21,202 nucleotides of DNA from a bacterium (lineage in GTDB: Bacteria > Planctomycetota > B15-G4 > JADJEK01), in assembly GCA_030428825.1 (NCBI GenBank), contig JAUIEL010000030.1:1-21202 (forward strand). Reading direction: 5' to 3'. The position numbers and the translations under genes were made by a program. The notes under the pieces were generated by a model. It saw only the letters and a list, made by a program, of their open reading frames with translations. It had not been told where the DNA came from and did no database searches. Of the stretch, positions 1-7,563 are shown piece after piece; position 1 is the stretch's first letter, and each line of letters begins with the position of its first letter.

Positions 1-405
1 CCCGCGTTCGACCTCGAGCGGGCGCTCCAGCGCTGGTGCGGCGCGGACGACTTCCGTCGCGGCCGGTTCCTCGACCGCTACTTCGAGCGCGCGCCGGCCC
101 TCGACCGCGACCGGTGGGAGCGCGTGCGGCCGTACCACCGGGCGTCGTTCCACCTGACGCAGCTGACGCGGGCGGCGAAGGAGCTCGAGGGCCTCCGCGC
201 CGACGGCGCGCCCCACAAGATCGAGAAGCGGCTCCGGTCGCTGAACCGTCACGCCGGCCGGCTCGTCTCCGCGCTCGGGACCGGGCGGACGCCGCTCTCC
301 GCCGCCGAACGCTCGGGCCTGCTCGCCGCGACCCGCGACGGCCTCGCCCTCTTGGAGCGCGACGTCGAGACGCGCGCCCCCCTCGCCGAAGCCCTCGCGG
401 AGTGA
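1..405 (+). CDS. C-terminal fragment, possibly of a kinase/phosphotransferase-like surface-polysaccharide enzyme
   Basis: The reading frame is open from base 1 to a TGA at 403-405, so the 5' end lies outside the window. The visible ~134 residues begin PAFDLERALQRW and are rich in Arg, Leu and charged residues, with no signal peptide or membrane segment. The stretch RGRFLDRYFE followed by an all-helical tail faintly resembles the C-terminal region of WaaP/InaA-type LPS kinases or of aminoglycoside-phosphotransferase-like kinases. The catalytic part is missing, so this is a weak guess. The next gene starts 7 nt downstream, and the end of this gene carries a GGAG that can serve as its ribosome binding site, so the two are probably co-transcribed. 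The glycosyltransferase neighbours fit a role in surface glycan assembly. The reality of the coding region is much surer than the function. Confidence 0.6.
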   Translation, partial: PAFDLERALQRWCGADDFRRGRFLDRYFERAPALDRDRWERVRPYHRASFHLTQLTRAAKELEGLRADGAPHKIEKRLRSLNRHAGRLVSALGTGRTPLSAAERSGLLAATRDGLALLERDVETRAPLAEALAE

Positions 406-412
406 CCGGTCG

Positions 413-1540
413 ATGGCGAACCTCCTGAAGCGCCTGCTCGGACGCGAGAAGACCGCCGAACCGCTCCCCTCGTTCCCCGAGCGGATCGGCGCCGCCGCGG
501 CGATCGACACGCGGAGGGTCCACTTCGCGTTCGCGACGCCGTACGCCCGCCAGCTCGTCAACCTCGCGCGCGTCGCCCGCCGGCTGGAGGCGCGGGGATA
601 CGACGTCACGCTCGTCTCCTGCCACGAGTTCACGACGCGCGGGGACGCCGCCGAGACCCTCGCCCGCGAACCGCTCGACGCGGTCGGCCTGCGGGGGTTC
701 CTCGCCGGCGAACGGCCGCCGGACGTCCTCGTGGTGATGAACGACGTCGGCGCGGTGACCTCGCGCCTGGTCGAGCTCGCGCGCCGGTCGGACGTCGTGA
801 CCGTCGGCCTGACGAACCTCGTCCTGAACCTCGCGGAGGGGCGAGACCACTACCGGAAGGTCGACCACGTCCTCGCCGCCGGCCGCTACATCGAGGAGAC
901 GCTCGGGCGATCCGGCATCCGCGCGGTCGGCTTCCCCGAGCTCGACGAACTCGTCACCCGCGAACCCCGCTTCCCCGACCGCCCGCTCGTCGTCCTGAAC
1001 TCGAAGACGCGCGGGAAGCACCACGGCGGACGGAAGCGGGCGGTGGAGCTCCGGGACGAGTGGCTCGAGACGACCGGCCGCGCCTGCCGCGACCTCGACG
1101 TCGACCTCGTCGTCAGCCGTCACCCGCGCGACGAGGGGAAGCTCGGGCGGTGGCCGATCTCCCGCGCGCCGTTCAAGGACCTGCTGGCGCGCGGCACGGT
1201 CGCCGTCAGTCCGCCGAGCGGCGTCCTCCTCGAGGCGATGGCGCTCGGCGTCCCCGTCGTCTGCCACCGCGCGCTCCCGCTGTCGCCGAAGGAGAGCCCG
1301 TCGTTCGACGAGCCGTTGGGGGCGTTCCGCGTGACGACGTCCGGCGAGGAGTTCCGGGACGCGCTCGCGGAGGCGCTGACGTGGGTCGGCGACTACCGCC
1401 GTCGCTGCGGCGCGTTCTTCGGGCGCCACGTGGCGTGGGACGGCGTCCGCTCCATGACCGACGTCGCCGCCGACGCGTTGATCGACCTCCTCCCCGCGTC
1501 CCGGCGCGAACCCGCGCGCCCTTCGGCGGAGGAGTCCTGA
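413..1540 (+). CDS. GT-B-like glycosyl/glycerophosphotransferase (surface polysaccharide)
   Basis: This 375-aa soluble protein has no signal peptide. After a short basic N-terminus it shows a Rossmann-like first half (HFAFATPYARQLVNLARVAR, then a VLVVMND strand) and a second half with VVLNSKTRGKHHGG, VVSRHPRDEGK and SPPSGVLLEAMALGVPVV. The last motif is the classic nucleotide-sugar-side signature of GT-B folds such as CDP-glycerol glycerophosphotransferases, capsule polysaccharide transferases and UDP-GlcNAc 2-epimerase-like enzymes. It probably transfers a sugar or alcohol phosphate to a surface glycan in the cytoplasm; donor and acceptor cannot be read from the sequence. The ATG at 413 is preceded by GGAG. 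The stop TGA shares a base with the next ATG (TGATG at 1538-1542), which implies translational coupling to the following GT2 gene. Family-level confidence is moderate. Confidence 0.8.
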   Translation: MANLLKRLLGREKTAEPLPSFPERIGAAAAIDTRRVHFAFATPYARQLVNLARVARRLEARGYDVTLVSCHEFTTRGDAAETLAREPLDAVGLRGFLAGERPPDVLVVMNDVGAVTSRLVELARRSDVVTVGLTNLVLNLAEGRDHYRKVDHVLAAGRYIEETLGRSGIRAVGFPELDELVTREPRFPDRPLVVLNSKTRGKHHGGRKRAVELRDEWLETTGRACRDLDVDLVVSRHPRDEGKLGRWPISRAPFKDLLARGTVAVSPPSGVLLEAMALGVPVVCHRALPLSPKESPSFDEPLGAFRVTTSGEEFRDALAEALTWVGDYRRRCGAFFGRHVAWDGVRSMTDVAADALIDLLPASRREPARPSAEES

Positions 1541-2640
1541 TGGTCGATCTCCCCGAGGGGACGCCGGTCGTGTCGGTCGTCCTGCCGACGTACGACCGCG
1601 CGCGCACGCTCGAGCGCGCCGTCCGGAGCGTGCTCGACCAGGAGTTCGCCGACCTCGAGCTGGTGGTCGTCGACGACGGCTCGACCGACGGGACGGCGGC
1701 GCTGCTCGAGCGGATCGAGGACCCCCGGGTCGTCGTCGTCCGGCTCGGCCGGAACCAGGGCGGGAACCGGGCCCGGAACTGCGGGATCGCGACGGCGCGG
1801 GGGGAGATCGTCTGCTTCCTCGACAGCGACGACGCCTACCTCCCCGGGAAGGTCGGCGCGGTGGTGGAACACTTCCGCGCGCACCCGTCGGTCGACGTCC
1901 TCGTCGACTCGTTCGAGAAGGTCCGGTTCCGGGACGGGCGGGTCGAACGGAGGAAGGTCCGGCGGAACCCCGACCTCGTCGACCGCGACGACTTCCGCGA
2001 GCGCGTGTTCGACCGGCGGCTGTTCAAGGCGACCCCCGCCCTGAGCGTGCGGCGCCGCGCGCTCCTCGCGGTCGGCGGGTTCGACGAGACCCTGCGGCGA
2101 CGGCAGGACATGGACCTGCTGCTGCGGCTCGCGGAACGCCACCGCTGCTCGTCGACCGGCGCCGTCCTCTGGACGAAACACTGGACCGACGACGCCATCT
2201 CGTCGACCCGCGACACCTACGTCGACGCGACCCTCGACCTCTGCGCGCGCCACCCGGACTACGCCGCCGTGCCGCGCTTCCGAACCGGCCTCGCCCGCGA
2301 CGTCGCGCGCCACCTCGGTCGTCTCGCGCGAGGGGGACGGCTCTCGGCCCTCGCGACCGACACGTGGAAGCTCGGGCGCCACTTCGGCGCGCGCGACCTC
2401 GGCCGGCTCCTCCTACTCGGCCGTCGCGAGCTCCGGGAGCGGCGCGAAGCTTCGGGTCAGGGCGCTCGCGAGCTGGCCGACGAACAGCACCGTGAAGTAG
2501 CCGTTGGCGACCAGCAGCGCGGCCGGGACCTGCCAGAGCGGCAGCTCCACCTCGCGCCTCTTCCCGATCACCCGCTTCGTCGAGCGACGGAGCTTCTTCC
2601 CCCAGAGAGAGAACGAACGGCCGATCCGGCCGAGGCGTGA
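1540..2640 (+). CDS. GT2-family glycosyltransferase with an extended, overlapping C-terminus
   Basis: This 366-aa protein starts at ATG 1540, one base inside the previous stop codon. The first ~220 residues are a clear GT-A domain: VSVVLPTYDRA near residue 11, VVVDDGSTD near 43-50, the DSDD metal/nucleotide motif near 95-98, and VGGFDETLRRRQDMDLLLRL as the acceptor-side motif. It should transfer a sugar from a nucleotide-sugar donor to a cytoplasmic-face acceptor, in line with its GT-B neighbour. The frame stays open 228 bp past the stop of the opposing gene (2413-3408, - strand). The last ~75 residues, after about residue 291, are Gln/Glu/Arg-rich and do not look like a folded GT domain. They may be antisense read-through sequence without function, or result from a lost stop or frameshift. 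The GT2 assignment is firm; the C-terminus is doubtful. Confidence 0.85.
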   Translation: MVDLPEGTPVVSVVLPTYDRARTLERAVRSVLDQEFADLELVVVDDGSTDGTAALLERIEDPRVVVVRLGRNQGGNRARNCGIATARGEIVCFLDSDDAYLPGKVGAVVEHFRAHPSVDVLVDSFEKVRFRDGRVERRKVRRNPDLVDRDDFRERVFDRRLFKATPALSVRRRALLAVGGFDETLRRRQDMDLLLRLAERHRCSSTGAVLWTKHWTDDAISSTRDTYVDATLDLCARHPDYAAVPRFRTGLARDVARHLGRLARGGRLSALATDTWKLGRHFGARDLGRLLLLGRRELRERREASGQGARELADEQHREVAVGDQQRGRDLPERQLHLAPLPDHPLRRATELLPPERERTADPAEA

Positions 2641-3408
2641 CGGCGCGACGGTCTGCGCGACCTGATAGTCGCGGTCGAGCCCGGCGGTCCACGCGCGCCA
2701 GGCGAGGAACCGGAGTCCGGGGTGCGGGGCGTGCAGCGTCCGCGCGTCGACGGTCCGAACCCACTTGAAGCCCCGCGCGACGAGGTCGCGCAGCCAGAAG
2801 CCACACTGCTTCTTGAACGCCGGGAGATCGGGGAACGGGTGGGCGTTGAACCACTCCGTCCGGACGGCGCAGTTGTTGGCGTTGATCTTCATCCGGCGCG
2901 CCGACCGGTCGAGCTCGCTCGGGAGGTCGAAGATCCACGAGAGCGCCATCGCCTTGTCGACGACCGTCTCGTAGCCGAGGGTCGTGAACCCGCCGACCGC
3001 GACGACCTCCGGGTCCTCGAACGGCGCGGTCAGGCCGCGCAGCCATCCGGGGAGCGGCCGGGCGTCGCTGTCGAGCATGACGCTCAGCTCGGTGTCGGCG
3101 CGCGCGATCCCGTGGTTCTTCAGGCGGTAGTACGTCAGCCCCGGCGTCGGGACGAGTTCCACGCGCGCGAGCTCGCCGAGCCGTGGCGCGACCTTCGCGA
3201 GCGCGCCGCGGATCGTCTCCTCGCGCACCGCCCGCTCGTCGAACAGGACCATCACGCGCGGCGGCTCCGCCAGGGAGGCCCGCTCGCGCTCGAGCTCCGC
3301 CTGGAGTCCGGCCATCGCCTTCAGCGTCCACCGGTCCTCGACGTCGATGGCGTTCTCCCACTCGATGACGATGGTGACGGACGGGATCGGGGACGGGACG
3401 GCGCTCAC
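2413..3408 (-). CDS. GT2-like glycosyltransferase with a C-terminal hydrophobic segment
   Basis: This 331-aa protein starts at a GTG (3408) with a GGAG about 10 nt upstream. The N-terminus gives the beta strand SVTIVIEWENAID. Residues 88-115 contain GLTYYRLKNHGIARADTELS and the DSD metal motif (MLDSDARPLPGWL), followed by VVAVGGFTTLGYETV, an arrangement typical of GT2 GT-A folds. The usual DDGS motif is not seen, so the donor site is divergent. Residues ~292-315 are hydrophobic (VPAALLVANGYFTVLFVG) and could be a membrane anchor. It likely acts on a lipid-linked or surface glycan at the inner membrane. It lies head-on to the GT2 gene ending at 2640 and shares 228 bp with it. A promoter-like TACGAT element lies at 3442-3447. 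Confidence 0.8.
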   Translation of the reverse strand: MSAVPSPIPSVTIVIEWENAIDVEDRWTLKAMAGLQAELERERASLAEPPRVMVLFDERAVREETIRGALAKVAPRLGELARVELVPTPGLTYYRLKNHGIARADTELSVMLDSDARPLPGWLRGLTAPFEDPEVVAVGGFTTLGYETVVDKAMALSWIFDLPSELDRSARRMKINANNCAVRTEWFNAHPFPDLPAFKKQCGFWLRDLVARGFKWVRTVDARTLHAPHPGLRFLAWRAWTAGLDRDYQVAQTVAPSRLGRIGRSFSLWGKKLRRSTKRVIGKRREVELPLWQVPAALLVANGYFTVLFVGQLASALTRSFAPLPELATAE

Positions 3409-3441
3409 GGGAAGATCTCCGGACCGGGGAAGGACCGGCGG

Positions 3442-3447
3442 ATCGTA
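3442..3447 (-). promoter_or_regulatory. Candidate -10 element for the GT2-like gene ending at 2413
   Basis: Read on the - strand this is TACGAT (4 of 6 matches to TATAAT). It would place transcription start near 3435 and give a ~27-nt leader containing GGAG. No convincing -35 box is visible. Confidence 0.3.
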
Positions 3448-3448
3448 T

Positions 3449-3462
3449 CCTCGCGCGCGAGG
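3449..3462. repeat. 14-bp perfect palindrome, possible operator
   Basis: CCTCGCGCGCGAGG is perfectly self-complementary. It sits immediately upstream of the candidate -10 hexamer at 3442-3447, where a repressor could act. Palindromes of alternating CG arise easily in DNA this GC-rich, so the function is speculative. Confidence 0.25.
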
Positions 3463-3552
3463 CGCCGGGCGCCCCGACGAGCCCCCCCGCCGACGCCTGA
3501 CGCCGCCTTCACGCGACCTTGACCGACCGGTCGCTCTCCGCCGCGCGCGCCG

Positions 3553-5118
3553 TCAGGGGATCGCGACGACCACTCCGTTCGTCACCGCCACCCCGCCCGC
3601 CGCCGCGGGATCGAACACGAACCCCTGCAGGTGGAACGGCCCCGCCGGCGCCTCGGACGGCACGGTCACGGAGACGCTCGCCTCGCCGTGACCGGGCCCG
3701 CCGGGCGAGAGCGGGAGCTGGAGCACGACGCCGGTCAGCGCGTCGACGTGAAGGGTGCACGTCCCCCACAGCGGCGTGCCCGGAGACGCGTGACCGACGA
3801 AGACGAGCGCGGCCGAGAGTCCGAGCGCCTTCCGGACCGTCACCTCCACCTCGGCCTCGGCGAGCGGGCATCCGAGGACGCGCAGCTCCGGCACGTACCC
3901 GGACGAGCCGGGGCAACCGTCCCCGTGGACGTCGACCACGCCCCCCGCGCAGTGCGACACGACCCGCACGAAGCCGGGGCCGACGGGGTTCGAGAGCGGG
4001 GACTGCGGCGCGCCGACCGCGACGTCGGCGAGGCCGTCCCCGTTCACGTCCCCGACGCGCGCGACCGCGGCCCCGAGCGCGTCGCCGTTCGCCGGCCCGC
4101 CGCTCCCCTCGAGATCGAACAGGACCGACCCGTCGGCGCCGGAGTACGCCCGCGCGTACCCGGGGAACCCGAGGAAGAGCCCCGGCGCCCCGACGATCAC
4201 GTCGTCGCGACCGTCCCCGTCGAGGTCTCCCGCGCCGTCGAGCGCGTCGCCGAACATGCCGAGCCCCGGGTCGCCGTCGAGGACGTGCAGGAGCGCCGCG
4301 TCGACGCCGGAGCGGACCGCGACCCGCTCCGTCCCCAGGGAGAGGAGGAGGTCGGGCGTGCCGTCGGCGTCGACGTCTCCCGCGCCGGCCACCTGGTATC
4401 CGACCGTCTCCCCCTCGGCCTCGACGACCTGTCGGACGACCTGACCGGTCGCGCCGGAGAAGACGTCGATCCGACCCGGCGTCCCGACGACGTCCGGGAA
4501 GCCGACCGCGAGGTCGTCGTGCCCGTCCCCGTCGAGGTCCCCCGGTCCGGCGATCCCGAACGCGAGGCCCGGGAACGTCCCCTTCGCCCCGGTCGCGCCG
4601 GAGACGACCGTCGCTCCGCCGGCGGTCGGAGGGAGCGTGAACGCCACGTCCGCGAACCCGTCGGCGTTCATGTCCCCCGCGCCGGACACCCGCGGCCGGC
4701 TCGCGGTCGGGACGAGGTGGATCAGCGACCCGTCGACCCCGGAGAGGACGCGCAGGTCGGTCGTCGTGGAGGTCACGAGGTCCGGGAAGCCGTCCCCGTC
4801 GACGTCGCCCGTCCGTGCGACGAACCGACCGAGCCCGGCGCCCGCTCCGTCGCCGGCGACCAGGACCAGGGTCTCGCCGGTGCGCCCCGAGACGACGCGG
4901 ACGGTCCCCGCGTCGTGGCCGTTCGCGTCCTCCTGGAACGCGCCGACCACGACGTCGTCGAACCCGTCTCCGTCGACGTCGCCGATCCCGGCGACCGCCA
5001 CGCCGAAACCGTCCCCGATCGCGGTCCCCTCGAACTCGGCGATCAGGCTCTGCCCCGCCGCGACGCCGGTCAGCCCGACCGCGACGACGAGCGCCCGTGT
5101 CGACATCGCGAGACACAT
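3553..5118 (-). CDS. Secreted seven-repeat FG-GAP (integrin-alpha-like) propeller protein
   Basis: This protein is 521 aa from ATG 5118. The start was chosen because GGAGG lies 6 nt upstream; an adjacent ATG at 5121 would sit too close. Residues 1-23 form a signal peptide ending GVAAGQ. Seven FG-GAP/VCBS units follow at about residues 46, 104, 148, 193, 247, 297 and 356. Each has the calcium-binding core GD(V/L/M)(D/N)xDGxxD(V/L), as in GDVDGDGFDDVVVGA. Seven such units suggest a closed seven-bladed beta-propeller, as in integrin alpha chains. Residues ~395-521 form a separate beta-rich module ending NGVVVAIP that recurs in other secreted proteins of this window. The protein probably acts at the cell surface or outside the cell in binding or adhesion; no catalytic motif is seen. 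No clear -10 is visible upstream. Confidence 0.88.
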   Translation of the reverse strand: MCLAMSTRALVVAVGLTGVAAGQSLIAEFEGTAIGDGFGVAVAGIGDVDGDGFDDVVVGAFQEDANGHDAGTVRVVSGRTGETLVLVAGDGAGAGLGRFVARTGDVDGDGFPDLVTSTTTDLRVLSGVDGSLIHLVPTASRPRVSGAGDMNADGFADVAFTLPPTAGGATVVSGATGAKGTFPGLAFGIAGPGDLDGDGHDDLAVGFPDVVGTPGRIDVFSGATGQVVRQVVEAEGETVGYQVAGAGDVDADGTPDLLLSLGTERVAVRSGVDAALLHVLDGDPGLGMFGDALDGAGDLDGDGRDDVIVGAPGLFLGFPGYARAYSGADGSVLFDLEGSGGPANGDALGAAVARVGDVNGDGLADVAVGAPQSPLSNPVGPGFVRVVSHCAGGVVDVHGDGCPGSSGYVPELRVLGCPLAEAEVEVTVRKALGLSAALVFVGHASPGTPLWGTCTLHVDALTGVVLQLPLSPGGPGHGEASVSVTVPSEAPAGPFHLQGFVFDPAAAGGVAVTNGVVVAIP

Positions 5119-5232
5119 CATCCACCTCCCTCGTTCCCTCGTTCGACTCCGACGGAGCGACCGGGGACCTCCCACCGAAAGCGCGGTCACGGGCCCGGTC
5201 GTCGCCCGCCCGACCGAGGAGCGGGGCGGGCC

Positions 5233-5260
5233 GGCACGGAACGGGCGCAACCTCCGTGCC
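5233..5260 (-). terminator. Hairpin downstream of the metalloprotease gene (second of two)
   Basis: GGCACGGA (5233-5240) and TCCGTGCC (5253-5260) are perfect inverted repeats with a 12-nt loop. The hairpin lies ~100 nt after the metalloprotease stop and ~115 nt before the FG-GAP gene. No U-tract follows, so it is at most a weak or Rho-assisted terminator, or an mRNA-stabilising structure. Confidence 0.35.
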
Positions 5261-5282
5261 CACGGCTCGCGCGGAGACGCGA

Positions 5283-5317
5283 GACCGCGCCGCCGGCGGG
5301 ACGCGGGCGGCGCGGTC
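5283..5317 (-). terminator. Strong GC hairpin downstream of the metalloprotease gene
   Basis: GACCGCGCCGCC (5283-5294) and GGCGGCGCGGTC (5306-5317) form a perfect 12-bp stem with an 11-nt loop, 44 nt beyond the stop of the metalloprotease gene. The absence of a T-run on either side makes it atypical for an intrinsic terminator, but position and stem strength favour transcription termination or 3'-end protection. Confidence 0.5.
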
Positions 5318-5360
5318 GATCGTCGATGCGAACGCGGAAGGCCGCGCGCGCCCGCGGTCG

Positions 5361-7373
5361 TCAGGGGCAGACGGTGACGCGCACGCCGCCCGAGGCCTGG
5401 ATGTTGCCGCCGAAGCCCGGGTCGCGCACCGCGTACTGGAAGTGGTACGTCAGGTTCGCCATCGCGGGGAGGAGCGGGAAGGCGACCGAGGCCGCTCCGC
5501 TCGCGTCGGTCGACGTGATCGTGCGCGTGAAGTCCGGCCCGGCGACGAGGATCGTCCCCCACGGCTGCACGTTGCTCCCCTCGGACTGCCCGGCGAACAG
5601 CACCGTGAACGAGTTCGGGTTCCCGCCGGTCAGGGTCAGGGTGAGGTTCCCTCCGACCGCGGGGAGCCCCGGCCCGACGCCGATCGTCGCGACCTGCCCG
5701 GTCGACCCGAGCTCGCCCGCGCCGTACGCCTCGACCCCGCCGCACGTCCCGACGAAGACGTCGTCGACGTACCACGCGTCGTTCACGTCGTCCCCCTCGA
5801 CCCGGAACCGGAGGCGCAGTCCGTCGTGCGCGGCGGCCGGCGGGAGGACGAGCACGTGCTCGTCGAACTGCGTCTGGTCGATCCCGTCCGACGTGTGCCG
5901 CGTCACCTCGACCCAGGTCAGGTTCGCGTCCCGGAAGTCCACCACCAGCTCGTCGCCCGCCTCGGCCCGGATGTGCTCCGTCGAATACCGGACGACGACC
6001 GACGGCGCGCCGGCGGCGAGGATGAAGTTGGTCCGGATCTCCGCCTGGTCGAACGCGCCGGCGCCGAACGAACGGAGCTGGAGCGAGTACGGCGGGCTCG
6101 GCTCGTTGTCCCCCGAGACCACGGAGAGCGCCTTCTTCACGTGGGTCCAGGTCGCGGAGTCGACCGACGTCGCCGGGAAGTCGTCGAAGAAGCCGAGCGC
6201 CAGCGGGTCGGGGAGCGGGGTCGCGCAGAGCGTCTTCGTCGCCTTGTACGACAGGATCGAGTTCTTCGCGAACTGTCCGAACTTCGAGACGTCCCCGCTG
6301 CAGCCGCCGATCCCCGGGCACATGATGCGGCAGTCGCTCCCGGAGCAGTGGTCCGACCCCCAGTTGTGGCCGAGCTCGTGCGCGGTCAGTCCGGTCCGCG
6401 CCGCGAAGTTGCCGGTGAACTTCGACTGCGAGAGGCCGTAGGCGAGCCCGTTGCAGATCGAGCTGAGCCAGGCGACGCCGATGACGCTGCCGCTGAGGTT
6501 CCGGCCGGTGAACAGGTGCGCGACGTCCCGCTTGTGCGCGGTCTGGTTGTTGATCCACTCCGCGCGGAACTGGTCGAGCAGGCCGCCGGAGTTCGAGGTG
6601 GTGTACGGATCGGACGACGTCCGCACGAGGATCGACGTGACCTCGAAGGTCAGGCCGACGTCCGGCTCGTAGATCCCCGAGACCGCGTTCATCACGTTCT
6701 CCACGTCGTACACGGTCGCCGCGACGTCGCTCCCGTTCTGACCGTAGAACGGGAAGTCCGCCTCGATCGCGATCTCGCAGACGTTCAGGCCGGTGGCGAC
6801 GAACTGCGGGCCGCCGGGGATCGAGGCGGTCACCTCGTCGCCCGAGCGCACCTCCAGCGCGTCGAGCCCGCACGTCCCGCCGAGCTCGTGGGTGTCGGCG
6901 GCGTCGAACACGACGTGCGCGCCGCGCGTCGCGCCGGGGTCGACGTCGGTCAGCGGCTGGATCCCGTGCGTCGTCCCGTCGTCGAGCCGGACGAGCGCGC
7001 GGAGCCCTCCGTCCCGCACCGACGCGCGGAACGTCCCGGAGACGAACGCCGAAGAGGTCGGGAACAGCACGTCCCCCTTCCACGTCGCGCGGGGCGGCGG
7101 CGCCACCTCGATCGGGCCGCTCCCGTCGTCGATCATCAGCCGGAAGGCGTCGGCGCGGACGGTCGTCGGTTCGAGGACCAGCCACGCCTCGCGGCCGGCG
7201 AGGTCGACGCGGATCGCGTCGTCCGCGACCGGAGCGTCGGGGACGTCGAGCGACTGCAAGGTGAACTCGGAGACGTCGAGGGCGGCCCGGATCGCGGCGC
7301 GGAGGTCCGGGGCCGCGGCGTCGGCCGAGCCGGCGAGCGCGAGGAGGGACGAGACGAGGAGCGGAAGGCGCAT
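5361..7373 (-). CDS. Secreted M12B (reprolysin/adamalysin-like) zinc metalloprotease with C-terminal shared module
   Basis: This 670-aa protein starts at ATG 7373 with AGGGAG about 7 nt upstream. Residues 1-20 are a signal peptide (LLALAGSADAA). Residues ~25-180 look like a propeptide-type beta region. The metzincin catalytic domain spans ~195-390. The zinc motif is HELGHNWGSDH at 332-342 (ligands H332, H336, H342; base E333), with a Met-turn at RIMCPG (M351) and several cysteines for disulfides. Residues ~393-545 (FFDDFPATSVDSATW onward, ending DDVFVG) resemble a MAM/jelly-roll carbohydrate-binding-like domain. Residues 549-670 are the shared module, whose last 88 residues align without gaps to the end of the S8 protease at 11442-13280. 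All catalytic residues are present, so an active secreted endopeptidase is expected; the substrate is unknown. Confidence 0.9.
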   Translation of the reverse strand: MRLPLLVSSLLALAGSADAAAPDLRAAIRAALDVSEFTLQSLDVPDAPVADDAIRVDLAGREAWLVLEPTTVRADAFRLMIDDGSGPIEVAPPPRATWKGDVLFPTSSAFVSGTFRASVRDGGLRALVRLDDGTTHGIQPLTDVDPGATRGAHVVFDAADTHELGGTCGLDALEVRSGDEVTASIPGGPQFVATGLNVCEIAIEADFPFYGQNGSDVAATVYDVENVMNAVSGIYEPDVGLTFEVTSILVRTSSDPYTTSNSGGLLDQFRAEWINNQTAHKRDVAHLFTGRNLSGSVIGVAWLSSICNGLAYGLSQSKFTGNFAARTGLTAHELGHNWGSDHCSGSDCRIMCPGIGGCSGDVSKFGQFAKNSILSYKATKTLCATPLPDPLALGFFDDFPATSVDSATWTHVKKALSVVSGDNEPSPPYSLQLRSFGAGAFDQAEIRTNFILAAGAPSVVVRYSTEHIRAEAGDELVVDFRDANLTWVEVTRHTSDGIDQTQFDEHVLVLPPAAAHDGLRLRFRVEGDDVNDAWYVDDVFVGTCGGVEAYGAGELGSTGQVATIGVGPGLPAVGGNLTLTLTGGNPNSFTVLFAGQSEGSNVQPWGTILVAGPDFTRTITSTDASGAASVAFPLLPAMANLTYHFQYAVRDPGFGGNIQASGGVRVTVCP
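5548..5573 (-). repeat. 26-nt exact match, inverted, to 13068-13093 (shared protease module)
   Basis: Read on the - strand, these bases are identical to 13068-13093 on the + strand and encode the NVQPWGTI part of the shared C-terminal module. Identity extends through wobble positions, so the two module copies are probably recently related by duplication, shuffling or gene conversion. Codon bias in very GC-rich DNA also contributes. Confidence 0.7.
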
Positions 7374-7410
7374 GAAGAGCTCCCTGGGTACGGAGTCGGG
7401 ATGAAGGGTC

Positions 7411-7435
7411 GCGGGGGGCCGGGGAGGCCCCCCGC
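7411..7435 (-). promoter_or_regulatory. Perfect 10-bp hairpin in the metalloprotease leader
   Basis: GCGGGGGGCC (7411-7420) and GGCCCCCCGC (7426-7435) form a perfect stem with a 5-nt loop, 38 nt upstream of the metalloprotease ATG. If transcription starts near 7442, this hairpin sits at the very 5' end of the mRNA. It could stabilise the transcript or act as an attenuator. It could equally be a terminator for the upstream propeller gene, though no U-tract is present. Confidence 0.45.
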
Positions 7436-7448
7436 GGGGCTTCCGGGG

Positions 7449-7478
7449 AGGATAACGGAAACGACCGGTGGCTGTCGG
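7449..7478 (-). promoter_or_regulatory. Candidate promoter of the metalloprotease gene
   Basis: On the - strand, CCGACA (7478-7473, 4 of 6 to TTGACA) is separated by 18 nt from TATCCT (7454-7449, 4 of 6 to TATAAT). It is the only -35/-10 pair with sensible spacing I found in the window. It would start transcription near 7442. Confidence 0.35.
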
Positions 7479-7490
7479 TGCTCCACCGAC
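7474..7490 (-). terminator. Small hairpin after the PD40 propeller gene
   Basis: GTCGGTG (7474-7480) and CACCGAC (7484-7490) make a perfect 7-bp stem with a 3-nt loop, 73 nt beyond the stop of the propeller gene. There is no U-tract. It overlaps the candidate -35 box at 7473-7478, so it may be incidental. Confidence 0.3.
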
Positions 7491-7563
7491 TCGACATCGC
7501 GCCGCCGTTCGCCGATGGCGTCCTCGTCCGCGGTCGCCGCCCTCGGCCGCCCCCTTCGCCGAC

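Noticed and set aside
1393..2382. 329-codon - strand frame opposite the GT2 gene
   Set aside because: It is antisense to a clear glycosyltransferase; its composition is that of a complement frame.
3553..7497. A single 1314-codon open frame on the - strand across the FG-GAP and metalloprotease genes
   Set aside because: Only its 3' third, from 5118, is the FG-GAP protein. The upstream part is Arg/Pro-rich antiframe sequence, whereas the metalloprotease with signal peptide and zinc motif is in another frame at 5361-7373.
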